From the IMG/VR virus record IMGVR_UViG_3300032309_000791, positions 1-33,476 of that record: a stretch of DNA of 33,476 nt; one strand, 5' to 3'. The stretch comes from a virus. The notes beneath the pieces are model-generated. The model was given only the letters and a program-made list of their open reading frames with translations, was not told the DNA's origin and made no database searches. The translations under genes and the position numbers were made by a program. This document shows positions 15,327 through 22,625 of the stretch, in pieces. How positions within the stretch are numbered: position 1 is the stretch's first letter; each line of letters begins with the position of its first letter.

Positions 15327-16951
15327 TCTTTTCCTGGAATCCAATCGTATACAACTTCGTATCCTGTAAGACCTTTAATCAATACTGTAACTGGAATGAG
15401 GGTCGGCAACAACTTGTTAATTGCGTTTTTTGTTTTCTGTTTGTTTGTAGTGTACAAAGAATAAGAAGCGTATTGACTACCACTCCAAGCGTAGTCAGCA
15501 AAGTTGTTTTGATAAATAAACCCACCAAAGTCTGAGTCACCGTTGAAGAATGTTCCATAAGTTTTTGGTTCAACCATCCACTCTGAAACTGTCATGGTTT
15601 GCCCAGCGTTTAACTTAAACAGCATTACTGGATATGCCATAGCACTAGCGCTATCTGGCATAAGAGTTACACGGCGGCCTGTGGGTGAAAGGTTCACTGG
15701 GATTAAAGAATCAGTTTGTTCGGCTGTGTTCCATGTTGCCCACCCAGCAGATGCTGACCAGTATGAACCGTACACAGATCCATTACCAGATACTTTCATA
15801 GAAGACCAGTAATCTGTTTCTGCATCTACAGGTACGGCTACCATTGAGGTAAGGGCAAATTGTGCTGAAGCACCGCTTGTGTTTGTAACTGTGAGAACTT
15901 CATTTGATTTGGTGTACGAGCATGATGCAGTAGAAGAACTAAATTCCCATTTTTTAACCCCTGTTTCAATTACAAACAATGAGTCAGCAACAAGGTTTAC
16001 CTTTTCGGAGTACACACGGAAGGTGTATCGGGGGTCTGTAGTGTTTTCAATTACATCAACTTGGCAACCACTTAGCGCCGTAATGTATTGTGCTGCTGCT
16101 TCAATAGTTCCTTTACGTAAACGGTAGTAACCAATGTCTTGGATGATCTGGCGGATACGTGAAGTACCGATTTCTTCTGGTGTTATTTCCAAACCAAGCA
16201 TGTTTGTTAGATGTGAAATTGATGTTGATTCATTTAACGAAGGGTCATACCCAGTCATAACTGCATCAATAAGGGTTTGTGTTCTATCCATTTCAAAACC
16301 AAAAATTGAAATGAACCTACGGAATTGTCCTTGACCTTGGTTGTACGGGTCAATATCTGCCCCAGATGTATCCGAAGAACGAAGATACTCAGGAATTCTT
16401 TTCCATAACTTGTCAGTTGATCCGTGGTTATAAGGAACTAATTCTTGTAATGTCGCTACACGTTCGTACCAACTAACACCAGTAGGTCCAGTTCCATTTT
16501 GGTTCCAATGCAAGAACAATGAATAGTAAGCCCATCTGCCTTGAGGAAGATCATGGTGTTCCACAGCCCAAACAATGTCGTCATACTGTTGTGCTTTAAT
16601 TACGATACCATCAGCGACAGTTTCTGGAGCACCATTTTTTCCGTAGACAACTACAATTTCATATATTCCAGACTCACCAGATCCATTTTCAGAAGGGTTG
16701 TTCATTCCAAATTGTGACCATTCCAAATTAATTGTTGCGTAGTCAACCGCAGTAGCAGTAAAAGTTGCGTTGACAACTAGTTCTCCAGTTGCTGCAATGA
16801 ACCCATCAGCACGTAGTGCGTTGTCTGATGTATCTCTAGTTAGTCCAGTTGGTGCTGTTGTATCCGTACCACGAAGGTACGAACCAAATGGGTTAGAGTC
16901 AGGCGCACCAACGGTGTCTTGCCTACGAACACGGAACGAGGTGTATGCCAT
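15323..16951 (-). CDS. Baseplate/tail protein I-like with inserted binding domains (542 aa)
   Basis: The gpI-like core (about 180-303) contains KLWKRIPEYLRSSD, FRRFISIFGFEMDRTQTLID and GYYRLRKGTIEAAAQYI, the signature of P2 gpI-type baseplate proteins that join fibres to the baseplate. An Ig/FN3-like region (about 68-170) precedes it. A beta-rich segment (about 315-500) reads like a carbohydrate-binding jelly roll, with YWSSMKVSGNGS and EPKTYGTFFNGD. The last residues (LIPVTVLIKG) return to the gpI pattern. It probably contributes to host recognition. It starts 1 nt after the J-like gene's stop. Confidence 0.8.
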   Translation of the reverse strand: MAYTSFRVRRQDTVGAPDSNPFGSYLRGTDTTAPTGLTRDTSDNALRADGFIAATGELVVNATFTATAVDYATINLEWSQFGMNNPSENGSGESGIYEIVVVYGKNGAPETVADGIVIKAQQYDDIVWAVEHHDLPQGRWAYYSLFLHWNQNGTGPTGVSWYERVATLQELVPYNHGSTDKLWKRIPEYLRSSDTSGADIDPYNQGQGQFRRFISIFGFEMDRTQTLIDAVMTGYDPSLNESTSISHLTNMLGLEITPEEIGTSRIRQIIQDIGYYRLRKGTIEAAAQYITALSGCQVDVIENTTDPRYTFRVYSEKVNLVADSLFVIETGVKKWEFSSSTASCSYTKSNEVLTVTNTSGASAQFALTSMVAVPVDAETDYWSSMKVSGNGSVYGSYWSASAGWATWNTAEQTDSLIPVNLSPTGRRVTLMPDSASAMAYPVMLFKLNAGQTMTVSEWMVEPKTYGTFFNGDSDFGGFIYQNNFADYAWSGSQYASYSLYTTNKQKTKNAINKLLPTLIPVTVLIKGLTGYEVVYDWIPGKE

Positions 16952-16952
16952 A

Positions 16953-18764
16953 TTATGCCGTTACAATTCCGCCACTAGATGTAATTACCAACGAAGATAA
17001 CAATAAAAGTGTTCCAGTTGTAGTTGTAACACCTTTAACGCTTGGGCTAATTCCAACAGTGTCAATTGTGTTTGGACTACTTGTTGTGGTGAATTGATTA
17101 ATGGTTACGTAATCAACTCCAGATACATCAAGTATTGTCCTATACAAAGTTCCTAAAGTTACCACCTGGTCAAATGAAACATTTGAAAAAGAGAACAAAT
17201 CTTTAATTGCGTTTGTTACATCATCTTCAACGCTTTGTTTAACATATGTTGGCATTACGTTTAATGTAATGTCAATATTTACAGGTGTTAAAGTTACTGT
17301 TGGCATAACTACAGAGTTAACACCAATCATTTGACGTGGATTGATGTAGTCATATACTTGCGTACGAGTAAACGCATCTACATAAAGTGGTGATGTTGTT
17401 GGTGATACATCTAGTGTTCCGTCATAAATTGCTTGGTCAGTGAGTGCGTATATTCTAATGTTGTCGTTACGCCATAAAGCAGTAGCAGAGTTAACTGCAA
17501 TAGATGCGGTGTTTGAGTACCCATCATCTATTGCATAAGCCAATGTTGTTGCTGATGCCGTAGTTAGTTGGAAAGAACCATCGTATGGTTCTCCTAACCC
17601 AGAAACGCCAATAATATTAGAAACTGTAAGTCCATGTGCTGATGCTGTCTTAAGAATTACATAGTCATTAGTAATTTGTTTAGACGTAATAAGACCCTGG
17701 TAGGAAACACTTGCACTCACAGAAGCAGTTGCTTTTACAACGCTAGGAACACGAAGAGTTAAATCGCTGTAGTCGTTTAAGGACACAGCACGGTCTTGTG
17801 AACGGAACGATGCTGGGATGTTATTTTGAAGTGATGCAATGCTTTCACTATCAGAACCACCAAATGCTTTAGTTGTGTTTGGAGTAATTTCAATACCATC
17901 ATAGGTAGGTCCATAAATGTTGTTAAGTGATTCAAAACCTTGTACAGCGTTTACGTCTACGTTTCCAGCAGCACCACGACTACGCCTGTACACAATACGA
18001 ACAAGTGCGTTTGTGGTTGGGATTTTTCCGTGTACTGAGTTACCGAATACAATTGTGGATGAATCATCAGCAGCAAGAGATACAGCAAATACTAAGTCTG
18101 AGTTTGTTGCCTCAATTAAACGATCAACTTTGCTATAAGTTACTTCAGCGCCGTTAGTTCCTTCAGCAATGTATACCTCAACCGAAGAATCAATTACACC
18201 CGTGTATGACAATGTGTATTGTTGTGATACCCGACCATCACTGGTAAATGATTCCTCAAATAACTCGCCTTCAGTAAGGTTTAGATTTACTGGTTCTGTT
18301 TTTTGGTATGTTGCATACCCAGATATAGCAGCACCAGTTGAGTTAAACGCAATAGCAGTATCAGATGTAAACACAACATCGTCAGCAGTATCCAACAGTG
18401 GTTTAGCCAAAAACCGTGTGTACTTTGGTATGAGGATGGGGGTAGCGTCTGTGGCCGAAGAATTTGTTGCGTCTAAAACAATGTTTGTCGCTGCTGCGGT
18501 CCTACCTGCTGGTGTGTAGTCCAACAAGTTAGCAATTGCCAAAATACTTTCACGTTGTGTTGCTGTTTCTAAGAACGATTCTTGAGCAGCACGATCAATA
18601 TAGTAATGAAGAATGTCTCCCATATAAGCCCAAAGGTCTACAAGTAACATACCGAAGTCAGATGAATCACGGGATGTCCATTCTGGTAGAACTTGTTCAG
18701 CACGTGCCAAAAGGTCAGTTTTAATTGAGAAGTAATCTCGGCTTGTGTAATCAAATGTGGTCAT
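16953..18764 (-). CDS. Baseplate J-like protein (603 aa)
   Basis: The N-terminus (FDYTSRDYFSIKTDLL, then DFGMLLVDLWAYMGDILHYYID) is the hallmark of J/gp6-like wedge proteins in contractile phages and injection systems. The central part contains the family segment FGNSVHGKIPTTNALVRIVYR, and the end carries conserved beta/alpha repeats (VTLTPVNIDITLNVMPTY). It forms the baseplate wedge with the gp25-like and gpI-like proteins beside it. It is longer than P2 gpJ, with an extra middle domain (roughly 380-450). It overlaps the gp25-like gene as ATGA. Confidence 0.93.
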   Translation of the reverse strand: MTTFDYTSRDYFSIKTDLLARAEQVLPEWTSRDSSDFGMLLVDLWAYMGDILHYYIDRAAQESFLETATQRESILAIANLLDYTPAGRTAAATNIVLDATNSSATDATPILIPKYTRFLAKPLLDTADDVVFTSDTAIAFNSTGAAISGYATYQKTEPVNLNLTEGELFEESFTSDGRVSQQYTLSYTGVIDSSVEVYIAEGTNGAEVTYSKVDRLIEATNSDLVFAVSLAADDSSTIVFGNSVHGKIPTTNALVRIVYRRSRGAAGNVDVNAVQGFESLNNIYGPTYDGIEITPNTTKAFGGSDSESIASLQNNIPASFRSQDRAVSLNDYSDLTLRVPSVVKATASVSASVSYQGLITSKQITNDYVILKTASAHGLTVSNIIGVSGLGEPYDGSFQLTTASATTLAYAIDDGYSNTASIAVNSATALWRNDNIRIYALTDQAIYDGTLDVSPTTSPLYVDAFTRTQVYDYINPRQMIGVNSVVMPTVTLTPVNIDITLNVMPTYVKQSVEDDVTNAIKDLFSFSNVSFDQVVTLGTLYRTILDVSGVDYVTINQFTTTSSPNTIDTVGISPSVKGVTTTTGTLLLLSSLVITSSGGIVTA

Positions 18765-19171
18765 AATGGGCTTTCCTCAGTCAATGAAAGGGGGGATACA
18801 AGGTCTATTTGGGTACTTCGCACCCCACCAATTGGCAATTTATACTGTACATCAATAAGCATTGTGTTCTCGTTTGAGCCATTACGCTCAGAGTACCCAC
18901 CAGGGATCATACGCATATCAAGTATCGCTGCCCCAGAAATATGCTTTTGTAATTCTCGTAATGTCTCCATTTTAAATTCAGAAAATATCATTGAATCAAA
19001 GTTTTCATATACAAGCATTTGACTGTTAGCACCATAAGCAGATGACATAGGTCGTTCATATGTGTTTGTCAATATATAGTTTGCTACCTTTTGTGAGGTA
19101 ACAGACGATGCCTCAGTAACTACTGCAATTTTTCCAGAGGGTGCTATTGAAAATGGTTCTTTAATAATCAT
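18761..19171 (-). CDS. gp25-like baseplate wedge protein (136 aa)
   Basis: Length and pattern match the T4 gp25/P2 gpW family. There is an N-terminal region leading to QKVANYILTNTYERPM, then the conserved helix around FSEFKMETLRELQKHI, a central strand, and a final strand region (NTMLIDVQYKLP). It nucleates sheath assembly in the wedge. The order with the J-like gene directly downstream is the standard one. It begins 2 nt after the OB-fold gene ends. Confidence 0.9.
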   Translation of the reverse strand: MIIKEPFSIAPSGKIAVVTEASSVTSQKVANYILTNTYERPMSSAYGANSQMLVYENFDSMIFSEFKMETLRELQKHISGAAILDMRMIPGGYSERNGSNENTMLIDVQYKLPIGGVRSTQIDLVSPLSLTEESPL

Positions 19172-19173
19172 AA

Positions 19174-19401
19174 CTATCCTGTCGGTTTTATATTAATAAT
19201 AAATACGTTTGTAAAGTGTTCGTCATCTGCGCCAACTACAACTTGGTCACCAACTGCTGGTACATCCCAAGGTGCTGACCTACCGTAATACGAGATTGGA
19301 ACAGTTACATCTGGTCCAAACTTTGAAGGTATACGGACTTTTATTTCTCCAGTACTTGCATTTGAATACGCAACTACAGCACGGTACAAATTAGTAGACA
19401 T
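19174..19401 (-). CDS. Baseplate spike/hub OB-fold protein (75 aa)
   Basis: This short all-beta protein has strands such as YRAVVAYSNASTGEIKVRIP and VGDQVVVGADDEHFTNVFII. This is the OB-fold pattern found in gpV/gp5 N-terminal and VgrG-type proteins. It follows the gpD-like hub gene with an 11-nt overlap, as expected for the spike component. It lacks a lysozyme domain and a long beta-helix, so it is either a hub adaptor or a minimal spike. A separate spike tip might lie elsewhere. Confidence 0.75.
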   Translation of the reverse strand: MSTNLYRAVVAYSNASTGEIKVRIPSKFGPDVTVPISYYGRSAPWDVPAVGDQVVVGADDEHFTNVFIINIKPTG

Positions 19402-20554
19402 AAGAAAATTCCTTTTGGGTTATCCATGTGTTATTAACCAATCGTGACCCTGGATGTTTTTTATACGTTTTTCCAGAACCAAGGGTCATAGAAGCAGCGT
19501 TAGTTGAATCTGTTTTTATATGTAAATGTGTTAAGTAATGATCAGTGTTTATTACATGCCTTACTTCTTCTACAAACCAGTAACCATCAAATTCCGATTG
19601 GTATTTATTAACAATAACAAGTGACCCAGGGAATACTGTAGAAATACCCAGTGCAGTAACATCAGCATGTAGAGGAACGGATTGTTTTATGTATCCGTCT
19701 GCGTATTGTCGCAACGCTTCTTTAGATACAGCGTTCATGGTTACTTCTTGAGTAAACCTACGGTTTACTTTTTTACCTAAGCCACTTCCAACATTGTTTT
19801 TAGTTGAATACTCAACATTCTTTCCTTTTGCATCTAGTGTTTTTATAACATAGTTATGGCTAGAACCGTGTGGTGTAACATCACCAAATGTTCCTTTAAA
19901 CTCCAAAATGTTTCCTGGGTTTCGTTCTGAACCTTTGTCTGCTTCTAATGAATTTAAAATAGTGACTGGCAAGGAACGATAATACGAAGAAAAAGGGTCG
20001 TATACAGATATATGTGTATCAGTAACTGTGACGTAATAACCAAGTTGCTTTGCTGTACTTACAAGAACTTCCCAATCTGATTTAGAAGATTGATCTATTG
20101 ATGGAATTACAAAGTTATTGTTTGGTACTGAGTAAGAAAAGTTATATCGGTTGGCAATAGTTTTAACTAACTTAGGCAAAGTAATATCTTTATAAACAAC
20201 AGACCTAGTTGGCTTCATGTTATAACTAACACCAAAGCAAACCACTTTTGCTTCTTGAATGCGTGAGTCGTTTACAAGGCCCATACGTGTATATGAGTTA
20301 GCCTCAACGTAGGCAACATACCCATGAAACTCTTTAATGTTTGCTTCGTTATTTCCAAACTTAATGTATACAGGTAATCCTGAGTACGCAGTTACAGCCT
20401 GTGGAGGAAACCCTGAATAAGTTAAGGTAGCCATATCGTGTTTGTTTTCAGAGAAAACAATTTCTGTAGAAACAACGTCAGCAACTGGTACTGTTCCGCC
20501 AACCACTTCAATCTCAATGATTGGGGCATCTTTATACGCATCCCTTCTAATCAT
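19391..20554 (-). CDS. gpD-like baseplate hub protein (387 aa)
   Basis: The N-terminus (IEIEVVGGTVPVADVVSTEI) and the segment KVVCFGVSYNMKPTRSVVYK resemble the late control D/gp27 fold. So does ITLPKLVKTIANRYNFSYSV and the domain boundary around DWEVLVSTAKQLGYYV. In P2 this is gpD and in VgrG the first domain; it joins the tail tube to the spike. Size matches gpD (about 387 aa). It is read after the LysM gene with an ATGA overlap and just before the OB-fold gene, which fits hub assembly. Confidence 0.88.
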   Translation of the reverse strand: MIRRDAYKDAPIIEIEVVGGTVPVADVVSTEIVFSENKHDMATLTYSGFPPQAVTAYSGLPVYIKFGNNEANIKEFHGYVAYVEANSYTRMGLVNDSRIQEAKVVCFGVSYNMKPTRSVVYKDITLPKLVKTIANRYNFSYSVPNNNFVIPSIDQSSKSDWEVLVSTAKQLGYYVTVTDTHISVYDPFSSYYRSLPVTILNSLEADKGSERNPGNILEFKGTFGDVTPHGSSHNYVIKTLDAKGKNVEYSTKNNVGSGLGKKVNRRFTQEVTMNAVSKEALRQYADGYIKQSVPLHADVTALGISTVFPGSLVIVNKYQSEFDGYWFVEEVRHVINTDHYLTHLHIKTDSTNAASMTLGSGKTYKKHPGSRLVNNTWITQKEFSYVY

Positions 20555-20799
20555 TGCGGAATACGGATAACCATCCCTGGTTCTAAATCTAAAGGAAATT
20601 GTACTTGTGGATTAAGGTCTGCGATTCTCCACCACAATGATGAATCACCATAGATTTCTGCTGCAATAGATTCAATTGTGTCTTTCATTCTTACTGTGTA
20701 CTTTTGAACATAGACATCACGGACTTCTTTACGTTCAGCAGTACGCAATCCATTTAAGTTGACATCTGCGTAGGTATAGCGAGAAAGAACTGTAATCAT
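20551..20799 (-). CDS. LysM-domain tail protein, gpX-like (82 aa)
   Basis: Residues 31-81 form a LysM module (YTVRMKDTIESIAAEIYGDSSLWWRIADLN, broken here: YTVRMKDTIESIAAEIYG then LWWRIADLN), ending PGMVIRIP. P2 gpX and similar small baseplate proteins have this layout, with a short N-terminal strand region. In the tail it is thought to bind other baseplate parts rather than peptidoglycan. The ATG overlaps the previous gene's stop (TGATG), and its own stop overlaps the hub gene (ATGA). Confidence 0.85.
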   Translation of the reverse strand: MITVLSRYTYADVNLNGLRTAERKEVRDVYVQKYTVRMKDTIESIAAEIYGDSSLWWRIADLNPQVQFPLDLEPGMVIRIPQ

Positions 20800-22625
20800 C
20801 AGTTAATCCTTTTCTTTTCAAGGTACGCAGGGGACAACGACACTGATTCCCATAGTCGCTCATCCCCTGCCTCAAGACCCCTGTATGACTTAACTATTTT
20901 TTGTGGAGCGTATAAGGTTTGACCACCACGTGTTACTTTAATGTTTATTTCAAGATCAACATTAAACTTGTCTTGGTTAAATGGTATTGGCAAGTTAGCA
21001 ATTGGGCGTTCCCATTTATAGTGCGCTTCGTAATCATCATCACTTGCCAAACCAAAATAACAAGTGTCTGAGAAGGTATTACTTACATCATATTTTGTAT
21101 GAAAGTCTTGACAACTTAATGTAAATGGAGAACTAGACGTACCCCAAGACGATAGTGATATGCCACCAGTTGCTGCTGGTGGTGGAGCACCAGTTTTGTA
21201 TGTCCAACTACCACCAGCACTTGTTGGAATTGTTGACCTAGAGTTTGAAGCACCATCTACGTAAGAATGCCACCAAATCTTTATTCTTCCAGAAAAAGTA
21301 ATTGATAATCCACCACCAGTTTTACCTTTTGCAGTTGCTGCTTGGTAGAAGTCATGTCCTTTTTGTGAAACTTCAGAAGTGAAGTTAAAGATTTGGTCAT
21401 TCTTTGCATTGTTAAAGATTGAGTCAATCAGACTTCTAGGTCCATTTTTTCCTTCTTGCCAATAAACTGTTCTAAAGAAGTTTTCCATTCCTTGTTGGGT
21501 TTGGGCAACAATTGCTTTGTCTGCTGCTGTCTGTGTCCCAGTAACAACTGGAGCACCAGTCCCTGGGTCTGATGAAACATCCAGTGTTGACAAGAACGTA
21601 TTCTTTTGGGCAAAGCCAAAGTACAGTGCTTGTATTTGCAAACCTACAAGAGCCTGAGTAGGAACCATGTTTGGTGTGAACTTGTTAAATACGACCTGGC
21701 TACTCATTACAAAGCCTTCAATCATAAACAATTCAGATATCAATAAACGAATAGGTGTTGGAACCAAGAACGCTTTGTTACCCATGTTTGAAGCAAACGG
21801 TCCTAATTTTGCAGAATTAAATCCTGACGCAGCATCAGTGCTTGATGTATCTGTTTCATCTTTTCCTGTAGTGCTATTACCAGTTGAGGTAGTTTTAAAT
21901 GCTGATGCATTTTCAATTAAGTCTTGTGCTATACCTTGACCAATAATGTCATCAAGAATTTTAAGGTCTGCAAGAACACCTATTTCGGTAACCCATTTTG
22001 GATCATACTGTTCTGTAATGTAGGCTGCTGGATTAGTTGCAATGTTACTGGTTTCGTAAGAATTACCTTTAAGTAACTTCCCATCTTCCCCACGGTACAT
22101 ATTTGTAGCAACTTCTGCTTCACGGTTAAATAGCAATTCAATTGAGAATGTTGATTGACCAGGAATAGGTTGAGCAAGTTGGTCTGGGCTTTGGTTAAAA
22201 AAGAACTGCATGTCGTAGTTTGCTTGAACACTGCGACTAATTGTTTGTGGGTTGAATTGAAAGTTGCAACGCAAGGTGTCTAAGGTTGGAGAACCTTTTA
22301 CATGGTTGTAGTACTCAGTAAGTCTACGAATATACCCACGTTTAATTCCAAGTTTTGTTGAATCTGTATTGCTGTCATTTAAGGTAGCAATACGCTCTGC
22401 TGGTGTTGGGTATATGAATGGGGGATTTTTCTTTGAATATTGTGTATCTTCAGTAGCCTGTTCTCCCCATTTGATATCACTTTTAACACCAGCAGAGGGT
22501 GGTGGCGATGGTGATGTGACCTTACCAGCAGCCTTAATTGCGGCAGGACCTTTACCTTGTGCTTTTGCAGCGATGGATGCCCAACGTGCTGCTTGTGCAT
22601 CAATTGCTTTTTGATTGTCAGACAT
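20799..22625 (-). CDS. Tail tube/baseplate junction protein, CIS-tube-like (608 aa)
   Basis: A region near residues 115-175 (LRCNFQFNPQTISRSVQ, then GQSTFSIELLFNRE) resembles the contractile injection system tube-type domain found in eCIS and phage tube-initiator proteins. The protein is otherwise Ser/Thr/Gly-rich with a Pro-rich N-terminus. Genes for such proteins sit between the tape measure and the hub, as here, and are thought to cap the tube at the baseplate. At 608 aa it is larger than stand-alone tube initiators. The exact role is inferred. Confidence 0.6.
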   Translation of the reverse strand: MSDNQKAIDAQAARWASIAAKAQGKGPAAIKAAGKVTSPSPPPSAGVKSDIKWGEQATEDTQYSKKNPPFIYPTPAERIATLNDSNTDSTKLGIKRGYIRRLTEYYNHVKGSPTLDTLRCNFQFNPQTISRSVQANYDMQFFFNQSPDQLAQPIPGQSTFSIELLFNREAEVATNMYRGEDGKLLKGNSYETSNIATNPAAYITEQYDPKWVTEIGVLADLKILDDIIGQGIAQDLIENASAFKTTSTGNSTTGKDETDTSSTDAASGFNSAKLGPFASNMGNKAFLVPTPIRLLISELFMIEGFVMSSQVVFNKFTPNMVPTQALVGLQIQALYFGFAQKNTFLSTLDVSSDPGTGAPVVTGTQTAADKAIVAQTQQGMENFFRTVYWQEGKNGPRSLIDSIFNNAKNDQIFNFTSEVSQKGHDFYQAATAKGKTGGGLSITFSGRIKIWWHSYVDGASNSRSTIPTSAGGSWTYKTGAPPPAATGGISLSSWGTSSSPFTLSCQDFHTKYDVSNTFSDTCYFGLASDDDYEAHYKWERPIANLPIPFNQDKFNVDLEINIKVTRGGQTLYAPQKIVKSYRGLEAGDERLWESVSLSPAYLEKKRIN

